From Bacteroidales bacterium (GTDB lineage Bacteria > Bacteroidota > Bacteroidia > Bacteroidales > UBA932), in NCBI GenBank assembly GCA_023227835.1, contig JALOCI010000038.1, positions 1-27,295 on the forward strand: a DNA stretch of 27,295 nucleotides. The letters are read 5' to 3'. The notes under the pieces are model-generated. The model was not told the DNA's origin and made no database searches. It saw only the letters and a program-made list of their open reading frames with translations. A program made the translations under genes and the position numbers. Below, piece after piece: positions 1-5,411 of this stretch (its first letter is position 1; each line of letters opens with the position of its first letter).

Positions 1-105
1 GGAGCGAAGCCGAGCGGCGGGCAGACTCCCACCAGGAGGGCCGAGGGTCACACCCGCGAGCAGGTCATGAGCGACCGCGCTACAACCTGTTCCCGGAGCG
101 CTTGA
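1..105 (+). CDS. Possible 3' end of a gene cut by the left edge
   Basis: A reading frame is open from the first base to a TGA at 103-105, giving 34 residues. About four fifths of its codons end in G or C, like the real genes to the right. The peptide is rich in Arg, Thr and Ser and matches no family I recognise. A second frame is also open from position 3 to 209 but has poorer third-position bias. The evidence is only the open frame and codon bias, so this may equally be untranslated DNA. Confidence 0.2.
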   Translation, partial: GAKPSGGQTPTRRAEGHTREQVMSDRATTCSRSA

Positions 106-145
106 GGGGGCAAGGTCAGGAGCAAGACCGTCCTGCCGGACGGGC

Positions 146-168
146 GTCTGAGCGGCAAGCGCTCAGAC
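146..168. other. Strong hairpin, 9-bp stem
   Basis: A perfect inverted repeat GTCTGAGCG / CGCTCAGAC encloses the five-base loop GCAAG. No T-run follows on either strand, so it is not a classical intrinsic terminator. It may be part of a structured leader or non-coding RNA, or a factor-independent stop for a gene ending near 105. The rest of 106-358 shows smaller competing inverted repeats (for example CAGGA/TCCTG at 117-140) but no convincing gene. Confidence 0.5.
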
Positions 169-358
169 CATGCAGGGAGAGTGATAATGGATGCTTATCG
201 GTGGGATAGGCTTCGGTGAAAAGGTCGCTGACCCGCTCCGACCTGCTCCCTGTGGAATCCCCGCGATGCGCCGAAGCGCCAGGTGGTGGCGAGCCCTCGA
301 AGGGATGCCCCATCCCCTTCCCCTTCCCCGCCCTCAGTTGATTATCCGCCCCTTCTGA

Positions 359-628
359 GCACTTGACAAGTCCCGACTATCCTACCGCAGCGGTCGAAGT
401 ACCCCCTGTGACCTGCGAAAACGTGGAATCTGGCGCTTTTCCAACTCGTCCGGAACGGTAGAGTGACCCCCTCTGACCTGCGGAAACAGGTTTTGAGGCA
501 CTTTCGTCCCTCTACCGCAGCGGTAGAGTTGAAGCTGTGACCTGCGGAAACAGGCGGGCACTTTACCACACTACTGTGGTAGTCGGCGAGAATATGCGGA
601 TTAGCCTATATTGCGCTGACCTGCACAG
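359..628. repeat. Four-unit repeat array: palindromes alternating with a direct repeat
   Basis: Four units follow one another. Each starts with GCACTT or GCGCTT (359, 433, 498, 558), continues with a short palindrome or half-palindrome and ends with TGACCTGCGGAAACAGG or a shorter version. The direct repeats begin at 409, 474, 538 and 617 (spacing 65, 64, 79). The palindromes are at 382-396 (imperfect), 455-463 (half only), 511-527 (perfect, 8-1-8, TCTACCGC A GCGGTAGA) and 564-581 (7-4-7, TACCACA/TGTGGTA). The region is AT-richer than its surroundings toward 560-650. The layout suits an iteron-type origin or a multi-site operator ahead of the early genes. No gene is supported between 106 and 949. 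Confidence 0.75.
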
Positions 629-704
629 ATAACATAACAGCCCCACACGCTGAACGAACATGAATGACACAAAACGCACGTAACTTGCCCCAACTCCCGA
701 CCCG

Positions 705-726
705 TTTTCGGCCCCTTTTCGGCCCC
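705..726 (+). repeat. Tandem 11-bp duplication
   Basis: TTTTCGGCCCC is present twice back to back. Nearby are two small perfect inverted repeats, CGCGTACGCG (780-789) and TGCCA-AC-TGGCA (804-815). All lie in the non-coding stretch between the repeat array and the first early gene and could be protein-binding sites. No function can be assigned from sequence alone. Confidence 0.5.
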
Positions 727-871
727 TGCTCGCGCTCGTGCGCCCGTTACTGCCCAGGGCCGCACGCCCGTCTTGGAACCGCGTACGCGTGGAGCAACTC
801 GTGTGCCAACTGGCATTGGTGGCCGCCTGGAAACATTTGGTCGCCGTTCACCGATTGCCGGAAACTGCCTC

Positions 872-900
872 TTGACATCCCCCGACCGAACCCCGACCAT
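872..900 (+). promoter_or_regulatory. Candidate early promoter
   Basis: A perfect -35 hexamer TTGACA (872-877) is followed 17 bp later by GACCAT (895-900), which keeps only the key A and T of a -10 box. The spacer CCCCCGACCGA stretch is shared with the better promoter at 3627-3656, which supports a common phage promoter type. It lies 50 bp upstream of the first early gene. The weak -10 makes this tentative. Confidence 0.4.
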
Positions 901-949
901 GGGGCATGTACCACTTGGCACACCGGCCCCGACCGAAGGGAGCACGATT

Positions 950-1093
950 GTGGACATCTTCGTGATTCACTATCAGACCACGGACGGACTATGGCACTTG
1001 ATGTATGTCTCGGCAGAAGGTCACACCGAAGCCGAGGACATACTACTCCGAACCATTGGCCGTAGCCGAGTAGTGCGGCTGTGGTCTGAGTAG
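950..1093 (+). CDS. Small hypothetical protein, 47 aa
   Basis: First plausible gene of the rightward early block. A GTG start is preceded by GACCGAAGGGAG (931-942), the ribosome-binding context that recurs before several genes in this arm. The peptide begins MDIFVIHYQTTDGLW, is soluble and mixed in charge, and ends at a TAG. I do not recognise a family. A longer frame in another register (664-1065) overlaps it but lacks a ribosome site and looks non-coding. Confidence 0.55.
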   Translation: MDIFVIHYQTTDGLWHLMYVSAEGHTEAEDILLRTIGRSRVVRLWSE

Positions 1094-1182
1094 CCCCCGA
1101 CCTTCCCCCACGCCCACGAGCGCCCGCCCGTGAGCGTGCAGGAGTGCCGCGAGCACCCACCCGACCGAAGGAGAGAGGCAGC

Positions 1183-1254
1183 ATGTACGCAGTTGACGAC
1201 ACAGGCGGGCGCAGACTTGCAACCGCCGCCGAGGGCGCCATACTCGACGCCTAA
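1183..1254 (+). CDS. Microprotein, 23 aa
   Basis: A very short frame with a good ribosome site (GACCGAAGGAG, 1163-1173, then a 9-base gap to ATG). The peptide is hydrophilic and ends Leu-Asp-Ala. Its TAA stop is the centre of a copy of the dispersed near-palindrome at 1246-1259, so gene end and putative operator coincide. It could be a leader peptide that serves to place the site. The 89 bases before it (1094-1182) hold nothing else I can support. Confidence 0.45.
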   Translation: MYAVDDTGGRRLATAAEGAILDA

Positions 1255-1259
1255 GCGAC
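1246..1259 (+). promoter_or_regulatory. Dispersed near-palindrome, copy 1
   Basis: GACGCCTAAGCGAC. Half-sites GACGC and GCG(A/T)C flank an asymmetric CTAA core. The TAA of the core is the stop codon of the 23-residue frame. An AGGAG ribosome site for the next gene follows directly. Confidence 0.8.
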
Positions 1260-1273
1260 AAGGAGATCCGACC

Positions 1274-1438
1274 ATGAGAGCACCGAAGGGCTGCCCACGA
1301 GACCACCTGCGCCTATGCGGGCGCACCACGAGCGGACTTGCGAAGTACAAGAAGGCCCACGAGCACGAGGAGCGTTCCTGCGCCGAGTGCCAGGAGCGAC
1401 ACGCGCCGAAGGCCGACAACGAGGAGGCAACACGATGA
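1274..1438 (+). CDS. Small Cys/His (zinc-finger-like) phage protein
   Basis: 54 residues from ATG 1274, preceded by AGGAG at 1260-1264. Cysteines lie in a CPRDH...CGRTTSG...CAEC order, with a His-rich middle (KKAHEHEE). This resembles a short protein common in actinobacteriophages, in which a Cys-Gly-Thr-x-Ser-Gly stretch, basic/His residues and a CxxC form a likely zinc site. Its role there is unknown. It overlaps the next gene by ATGA. An in-frame extension upstream to about 1130 has no ribosome site and is not used. Confidence 0.65.
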   Translation: MRAPKGCPRDHLRLCGRTTSGLAKYKKAHEHEERSCAECQERHAPKADNEEATR

Positions 1439-1680
1439 GCACCGCACCCGACCGTATCACGCCCGAGGTTGCCGCCGAGCGCATCCACAAGGCCGCGAGC
1501 CGAGCGCACCGCGCCGCGAACCGCGCCCGCATGCTCGCCGAGCACGGACACACCACCGAGGCCGCGAGCATGAGAGCCGAGGCCGGAGGCTACGCCGCGG
1601 AGGCCGCATTCTACCGCCACCGCGCCGCCGGTGAGACCCTGCCCCGCGCCGCGATGCACGCGCTCGCCGAGAGGGGCTGA
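1435..1680 (+). CDS. Hypothetical Ala/Arg-rich helical protein, 81 aa
   Basis: Starts at the ATG of an ATGA overlap with the preceding gene, with GAGGAGG seven bases upstream. The protein is dominated by Ala, Arg, His and Glu in a helical pattern (HKAASRAHRAANRARML), with repeated H-x-x-A spacing. It is probably a small all-helical basic protein, possibly nucleic-acid binding, but this is only compositional. No family recognised. Confidence 0.65.
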   Translation: MSTAPDRITPEVAAERIHKAASRAHRAANRARMLAEHGHTTEAASMRAEAGGYAAEAAFYRHRAAGETLPRAAMHALAERG

Positions 1681-1685
1681 GACCG

Positions 1686-1757
1686 ATGCGCCGCCTGATT
1701 CACCGGCTGCTCAAGGCCGCGCGCGACCTGCTCAAGTACGGATGTTTTGACGCCTAA
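1686..1757 (+). CDS. Microprotein, 23 aa, amphipathic helix
   Basis: ATG five bases after the previous stop. It encodes a short basic amphipathic peptide (MRRLIHRLLKAARDLLKYG) ending Cys-Phe-Asp-Ala. The Leu/Ile face alternating with Arg/Lys suggests membrane or protein binding. Its TAA stop is again the centre of the dispersed near-palindrome. The ribosome site is poor (GAGGGGCTGAGACCG), so translation probably depends on coupling. It could also be spurious. Confidence 0.4.
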   Translation: MRRLIHRLLKAARDLLKYGCFDA

Positions 1758-1762
1758 GCGAC
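1749..1762 (+). promoter_or_regulatory. Dispersed near-palindrome, copy 2
   Basis: GACGCCTAAGCGAC, identical over 14 bp to copy 1. The core supplies the TAA stop of the 23-residue frame, and the ribosome site GACCGAAGGAGG of the next gene begins two bases later. Confidence 0.8.
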
Positions 1763-1783
1763 AGACCGAAGGAGGAACCGACC

Positions 1784-2122
1784 GTGAGTGAGACCAAGCA
1801 CACCCCCGAGCCGTGGGTGAATAAAGGCGCTGGCAACATCAGAAGCACCGCGACCGACCAGGGCATCGCACTCGTCGGGACTACTTGGGGCGATGGCGCG
1901 GTGAGCCACAACCAGAACATCGTCAACGCCGAGCGCATCGTTGCGTGCGTGAACGGATGCGCTGGTATCGCAGACCCGAGCGCGGTGAAGGCTATGTACG
2001 AGGCGCTGAACGACCCGTGCATGATGCCCGCGCTTGAGGCGTGGGCAAAGGGCAAGAACGCGAACGCCGTTCGGTGCCTTGAGAACGCCCGCGCCGCACT
2101 CGCACAGGCCGAAGGGAGGTAG
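1784..2122 (+). CDS. Conserved small phage protein, HTPEPW type
   Basis: 112 residues from a GTG start preceded by GACCGAAGGAGG (1764-1775). It opens with HTPEPW and has a central NAERIVACVNGCAGI stretch and an Ala/Arg-rich helical C-terminus. This arrangement is frequent in early-region proteins of phages and prophages, where HTP-x-PW is followed by NAxRIVxCVN. The family has no established function that I know. It is probably transcribed with the flanking small genes. Confidence 0.75.
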   Translation: MSETKHTPEPWVNKGAGNIRSTATDQGIALVGTTWGDGAVSHNQNIVNAERIVACVNGCAGIADPSAVKAMYEALNDPCMMPALEAWAKGKNANAVRCLENARAALAQAEGR

Positions 2123-2124
2123 CC

Positions 2125-2340
2125 GTGACGGACATAGACCGTGTGAGCAGCACCGAGACCAGCATCACCGGCACCATCACGCTCGCGGACGGGAGCACGT
2201 CCGAGTTCAGCGTGAACGACGCGTACGGGTGGCAACAGTGGGGCGCCACCACCGAGAGGCTTGGCCGCACAGTCGGCATCGTCGAGGCGATGGCCGAAGC
2301 CGTGTTCGATATGACCGAGGAGGGAGACGTTGATGCCTAA
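2125..2340 (+). CDS. Hypothetical protein, 71 aa
   Basis: GTG start two bases after the previous stop, with GGCCGAAGGGAGG just upstream inside the preceding gene. It is acidic and soluble, predicted as beta-strands (ITGTITLADGSTSEF) then a helix. It ends Asp-Val-Asp-Ala-stop, where GCC-TAA belongs to copy 3 of the dispersed motif, and it overlaps the next gene by eight bases. No family recognised. Confidence 0.7.
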   Translation: MTDIDRVSSTETSITGTITLADGSTSEFSVNDAYGWQQWGATTERLGRTVGIVEAMAEAVFDMTEEGDVDA

Positions 2341-2345
2341 GCGAC
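2332..2345 (+). promoter_or_regulatory. Dispersed near-palindrome, copy 3
   Basis: GATGCCTAAGCGAC, one base off the consensus. It carries both the TAA stop of the preceding gene and the ATG start (2333-2335) of the next, so it spans a stop/start junction. Confidence 0.75.
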
Positions 2346-2557
2346 AGACGACGACCGCGCCTGCCCTGGAGTTGCAGCAAGGCGACACCATCAAGACGTA
2401 CGGAAGCGGTGGAGCGTGCGGGTTCGCCGGTGAGGTAGTGGTGAAGGCCGAGGCCGACCCCGCGCGCAGCCATGAGGTCATCGTGACCACCGAGAGCGGC
2501 TCGCGTATCCGCTTCGGAGATGGGCAGACGCTCACCGTCGAGCGAGAGGAAGGGTAG
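2333..2557 (+). CDS. Hypothetical beta-rich protein, 74 aa
   Basis: ATG inside the dispersed motif, with GAGGAGGGAG upstream (2317-2326). A TTG codon directly before it is a possible alternative start. The protein starts MPKRQ and then shows alternating strands (DTIKTYGSGG, AGEVVVKAE, HEVIVTTESGSRIRF, QTLTVERE), like a small beta-barrel. This could be an OB- or SH3-like fold, but no family motif is visible. Confidence 0.7.
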   Translation: MPKRQTTTAPALELQQGDTIKTYGSGGACGFAGEVVVKAEADPARSHEVIVTTESGSRIRFGDGQTLTVEREEG

Positions 2558-2561
2558 AGCG

Positions 2562-2813
2562 ATGACCGAGTTCAGTGACGCCGGATTCATCTGCGAGTGT
2601 GGGCACGCGTGGTCATTCGACGGCTACGCCCGAGCGCACAAGCGCGACCACCTCACGCACACCTGCCCCGACTGCCACCGGAAGCACCGCATCTACAACC
2701 TCACCGCCGTGCTCGTGGCCGGAACCGAGCCGAAGCCGATGCCCGAGGGACTGTTCCCTGACCTCACCGACCCGAAGGAGGAGACCGATGCCCAAAGACA
2801 CACCAACGGATAG
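2562..2813 (+). CDS. Small zinc-ribbon protein, 83 aa
   Basis: ATG 2562 follows AGGAAGGG. Two cysteine pairs, CEC (residues 11-13) and CPDC (about 35-38), with several histidines between them (HAWSF, HKRDHLTH), form a probable zinc ribbon. A Pro/Asp/Glu-rich tail follows. Such proteins may bind nucleic acid or a host protein; nothing more specific can be said. Its end overlaps the next gene by 26 bases. Confidence 0.65.
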   Translation: MTEFSDAGFICECGHAWSFDGYARAHKRDHLTHTCPDCHRKHRIYNLTAVLVAGTEPKPMPEGLFPDLTDPKEETDAQRHTNG

Positions 2814-2964
2814 GCTGTTCTTCGCGCTCGGGCAGACCGAAGGAGCAGCACGCGCCAACGAGTACGCAGCCATCAGCCGCGACACGTTCATGCTTTGCAC
2901 CATCATCGTGCGAGCGACCGTTGTTCTGGCCGAGGCCATCCGAGAGACAAGGAGAGACCGATGA
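2788..2964 (+). CDS. Hypothetical protein with one weak hydrophobic helix, 58 aa
   Basis: ATG 2788 is preceded by CCGAAGGAGGAG. It overlaps the previous gene by 26 bases and the next by four (ATGA). The C-terminal half has a hydrophobic helix (FMLCTIIVRATVVLAEAI) interrupted by an Arg, followed by a basic end, so it could be membrane associated. A second copy of the GACCGAAGGAG string lies inside the gene at 2834-2844 without a start codon at the right distance. Confidence 0.6.
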   Translation: MPKDTPTDRLFFALGQTEGAARANEYAAISRDTFMLCTIIVRATVVLAEAIRETRRDR

Positions 2965-3110
2965 CCTACAAGCCCACCGCACTCCTCGCGGGCGGCATCA
3001 TGCTCGCGTTCGGCCTCATCAACGCAGCGGCGGGCAACGCGCTCGTCGCGCACGTCTACCTCGCTGCCATCCTCGCCGCCGTCGCTATCATCAGCATGAA
3101 AGGAGAGTGA
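2961..3110 (+). CDS. Small membrane protein, two transmembrane helices, 49 aa
   Basis: ATGA overlap with the preceding gene, with AAGGAGAG nine bases upstream. Two hydrophobic segments (about residues 7-25 and 28-45) are separated by a short Asn/His turn, with a Lys near each end. Small early membrane proteins of phages may act on host envelope functions or superinfection, but there is no specific signature here. Confidence 0.65.
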   Translation: MTYKPTALLAGGIMLAFGLINAAAGNALVAHVYLAAILAAVAIISMKGE

Positions 3111-3114
3111 GCAG

Positions 3115-3318
3115 ATGGTGAAGGGTATCCCCATGCTCACGACCATGCACCAGTTCGTGAAGCAGGGCAAGGAGACCATCGGCCAGATTCGGTATCGAGA
3201 GACGCCGGACGGCACGCTCGGATTCTGGCAGGTGAAGGCTCGCGGCTCGCAGGTGTGGGAGGGCGAGTACGAGACCTTGCTCGAGGCCGAGCTCGAAGCA
3301 GGAGGAGGACGAACGTGA
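3115..3318 (+). CDS. Hypothetical protein, 67 aa
   Basis: ATG 3115, four bases after the previous stop, with AAGGAGAG upstream. A second ATG at 3133 is possible. Short, with an amphipathic start (MHQFVKQGKETIGQI), a beta-like middle (DGTLGFWQVKARGSQVW) and a Glu-rich tail. It overlaps the next gene by four bases (GTGA). No family recognised. Confidence 0.65.
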   Translation: MVKGIPMLTTMHQFVKQGKETIGQIRYRETPDGTLGFWQVKARGSQVWEGEYETLLEAELEAGGGRT

Positions 3319-3605
3319 GCGGCACCGGAAAGCCGATGCTCGTTGGCCGCGCGTACGTGACGCGCATCATGGAGGAAGAGTACGGCAGACGCACCACGCT
3401 CCCCGAGCAGCGCGTCGTGATGTACGCCTTGTCGCGCCACATCAGCCCCTACTACAACGCCTTCGAGATGACCAAGCTCCGGCACTTTGCGCCGCTCTAC
3501 CGGCAGGAGGACGTGGACGACTTCGTGCGCGTGTACTGCCGCCTGCAAGTGCAGAAATGGAAGGAGGAGGGACGCAAGGACAAGCTCCGGCGGGATGACG
3601 CCTAA
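3315..3605 (+). CDS. Hypothetical helical protein, 96 aa
   Basis: GTG start within a GTGA overlap, preceded by GGAGGAGGACG. It is charged, mostly helical and rich in Tyr and Arg (QRVVMYALSRHISPYYNAF) with a Lys/Arg-rich C-terminus. The last codons GAC-GCC-TAA are part of copy 4 of the dispersed motif. It is the last gene before the promoter at 3627. Function unknown; the basic tail would allow nucleic-acid contact. Confidence 0.65.
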   Translation: MSGTGKPMLVGRAYVTRIMEEEYGRRTTLPEQRVVMYALSRHISPYYNAFEMTKLRHFAPLYRQEDVDDFVRVYCRLQVQKWKEEGRKDKLRRDDA

Positions 3606-3610
3606 GCGTC
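3597..3610 (+). promoter_or_regulatory. Dispersed near-palindrome, copy 4, next to a promoter
   Basis: GACGCCTAAGCGTC, the most symmetric form (TGACGC-CTAA-GCGTCA with flanks). It carries the TAA stop of the preceding gene and ends 16 bp before the -35 box of the promoter at 3627, a usual position for an operator. Confidence 0.8.
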
Positions 3611-3626
3611 AATCCAGAACTGACAC

Positions 3627-3656
3627 TTGACCAACCCCCGACCGACCGCTTACTGT
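3627..3656 (+). promoter_or_regulatory. Sigma-70-type promoter for the recombination operon
   Basis: -35 TTGACC (3627-3632), 18-bp spacer, -10 TACTGT (3651-3656), in the only sizeable gap (3606-3683) of the left gene cluster. The spacer resembles that of the candidate promoter at 872. The gene downstream has the ribosome site GACCGAAGGGAGG (3663-3675). Confidence 0.6.
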
Positions 3657-3683
3657 GAGACAGACCGAAGGGAGGCACCCCGA

Positions 3684-3881
3684 ATGGCAGACGAAAGGCA
3701 GTCGCGCGTGCGCTGCAACATCGAGCGCACGGCATCCGGCAAGGTGACGAGGGCCGTCACGTACGAGCACTTCCTGGCCGAACCCGTGAGCCCTGACGAG
3801 ACTCAGGCCACCGTGGACGAGGCAATCCGCCTGTTCACGTACGCCGAGCAGCAGCTCCGCACCCTGGGAGTCACCGAGTAG
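3684..3881 (+). CDS. Hypothetical protein, 65 aa
   Basis: First gene after the promoter, ATG eight bases after GAAGGGAGG. The N-terminal half is basic with beta character (RVRCNIERTASGKVTRAVTYEHF) and the C-terminal half is a helix rich in Ala/Glu/Gln. It may be a small partner of the recombination proteins downstream, which is only a guess from position. No family recognised. Confidence 0.7.
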   Translation: MADERQSRVRCNIERTASGKVTRAVTYEHFLAEPVSPDETQATVDEAIRLFTYAEQQLRTLGVTE

Positions 3882-3896
3882 ACGAGAGGAGTGACC

Positions 3897-4229
3897 ATGC
3901 GATACACGGCCAAGCCCCGCCTGAGAGACCGGCTCATCCAGCTCAACGGTGGAGAACATGGCTACCTGCACAAGCTCCGAGCAGCGATGGCTCGCAACCA
4001 TCGGGACACCGAGCTCCCGAGCATCGACTTTCTGAGCCAGGCGGTGAACGTCTACAAGAACAAGGCGACCCCGCCGTGGCAGGTGGTGGAGATTGTCCGG
4101 TACGTCGAGCGTGCGCTCGATATGCCGGAGTCCGAGGCGTACGACCGTGCGCCCATGTGGTTCGACATCAAGGGAGGAGGCGACCAGCATGACCGAGCAG
4201 ACGACAGCACCGGAGCAGCAGCCGAGTAA
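3897..4229 (+). CDS. Hypothetical protein, 110 aa, possible HTH-like helices
   Basis: ATG 3897 is chosen over GTG 3891 because AGAGGAG sits at a proper distance only from the ATG. The middle (MARNHRDTELPSIDFLSQAV, then PPWQVVEIVRYVERAL) reads as a run of helices and includes a 'PPWQVVEIVRYVE' stretch reminiscent of DNA-binding or initiator helices, but no confident domain. It overlaps the next gene by 41 bases in another frame, with AGGGAGGAGG for that gene inside it. Confidence 0.7.
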   Translation: MRYTAKPRLRDRLIQLNGGEHGYLHKLRAAMARNHRDTELPSIDFLSQAVNVYKNKATPPWQVVEIVRYVERALDMPESEAYDRAPMWFDIKGGGDQHDRADDSTGAAAE

Positions 4230-5409
4230 CGCGCTTGCGCAGCGCGTCATGGAGCAGCGTCAGGCGCTTGAGAAGGCGCTCGTGCAGACGGACGACCGAG
4301 GCTACACGCAGATTGTCATTCCGCCTGAGTTCAGGCAGAAGTACAACGTGCTTGCTCCGGCCGCAGCGCTCATCCAGCAAGACCCCTACTTCCGGCCAGG
4401 GTTCATCGTCATCCAGTCCACTCCCGACAAGGACTTCTACGAGATGACGGGCGCCAACAGCGGGAAGCTGGCGATGCGCAAGGAGGCCATCGCTCGCATT
4501 GCAAATGCCGGAGGCGTTGACTTCTCCCGCGACCCAGGCGGCAGCGAGTTCGGCGACATGATTCCCGTGTACCTGTTCGAGAAGAAGGTGCTGGAGGTCA
4601 AGGCGTACAAGTACCGCGCTCTTGGCACACTCCGGCGCAGCGACGGTACTACCATCAGTGGCCCCGCCGAGAAGGAATGGATACCGCAGCAGCAGGCGCT
4701 TGAGATAGAGATGCAGGCGAGCAGGCGCCAGGGCGATGCAGCAGCGAAGCTCGAATGGGCGAAGAAGGAGTTTCTGCGCAGCCTTGAGTTCCGCTCCATG
4801 ATGACCAAGAGCAAAGCGCAGAGCGCCGTGACCCGCTACTTCTACGGCATCGAGCAGAAGTTCAGCAAGGCAGACGCGGCCAAGCCCTTCCTTGTCGTCA
4901 CCTACAACTTCACCGCCGGTGATGACCCGAACGCGCTCTCCATCGTGGCATCGCTCGTCGGTGCCGACATCGGCAACCTGTACGGCACGGACGCACCGCC
5001 CCTCACCGATGCTCCGATGCTGGCGCAGGGAGTCACGACCGAGGATGGCGCCACCGTGACCGTGGACGTGGAGACCGGCGAGTACGAGCCCGAGCCCGAG
5101 CCCGAGGATGCTGGCACTCCCGAGGTCATCGACGAGGAGCCCGACATGTTCGCGGGCGTCGACCTGTCACCCGAGGAGGAGCCGGTGTATCTCGACCAGG
5201 CTACCGCCGCACAGTACCGCTTCCCGTCCGGCGACTTCGAGGGCATGACCGTCGGCACGCTCTACCACTCGGAGAAGGGGCGCGAGTTCCTCTTCCGCGT
5301 GAAGGCTGGATTCGGACGCCTGCGTGACGATGGCACCATCACGTCACCGCAGCGTGAGGCGCTGCGTGCCATCGAGAGCTACATCTACGCCGTTGAGGGT
5401 GGGGTGTAG
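4189..5409 (+). CDS. Probable RecT/Bet-like single-strand annealing protein
   Basis: 406 residues from ATG 4189, after a strong AAGGGAGGAGG. The N-terminal ~290 residues contain the pattern seen in phage annealing-type proteins: 'KLAMRKEAIARIANAGGVDFSRD' near 95-115, conversion of a template form 'ALGTLRRSDGTTISG' near 145-160, and a Lys/Arg-rich helix with 'RSMMTKSKAQSAVTRY' near 205-220. An acidic linker (about 297-332, with a GAGCCC run at 5086-5106) leads to a separate C-terminal domain (333-406) ending in a helix, similar in style to the short C-terminal modules of some phage exonucleases. Lying directly before SbcD- and SbcC-like genes it would complete a resection-plus-annealing system. 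The family assignment is by pattern only; an unrelated recombination mediator is possible. Confidence 0.55.
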   Translation: MTEQTTAPEQQPSNALAQRVMEQRQALEKALVQTDDRGYTQIVIPPEFRQKYNVLAPAAALIQQDPYFRPGFIVIQSTPDKDFYEMTGANSGKLAMRKEAIARIANAGGVDFSRDPGGSEFGDMIPVYLFEKKVLEVKAYKYRALGTLRRSDGTTISGPAEKEWIPQQQALEIEMQASRRQGDAAAKLEWAKKEFLRSLEFRSMMTKSKAQSAVTRYFYGIEQKFSKADAAKPFLVVTYNFTAGDDPNALSIVASLVGADIGNLYGTDAPPLTDAPMLAQGVTTEDGATVTVDVETGEYEPEPEPEDAGTPEVIDEEPDMFAGVDLSPEEEPVYLDQATAAQYRFPSGDFEGMTVGTLYHSEKGREFLFRVKAGFGRLRDDGTITSPQREALRAIESYIYAVEGGV

Positions 5410-5411
5410 CC

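Noticed and set aside
1..250. tRNA, tmRNA or other known structured RNA
   Set aside because: A strong hairpin is present at 146-168, but no cloverleaf, CCA end or T-loop sequence can be built; I cannot match a known RNA family by eye.
363..380. Promoter with TTGACA at 363
   Set aside because: No acceptable -10 hexamer 16-18 bp downstream; the region is better explained by the repeat array.
359..628. CRISPR array
   Set aside because: The repeats are imperfect, only four, composed of two different elements, and there are no uniform spacers or cas genes.
664..1065. 133-codon rightward frame across the leader and first early gene
   Set aside because: No ribosome site, composition unlike the neighbours, and it overlaps the better supported gene at 950-1093 in another frame.
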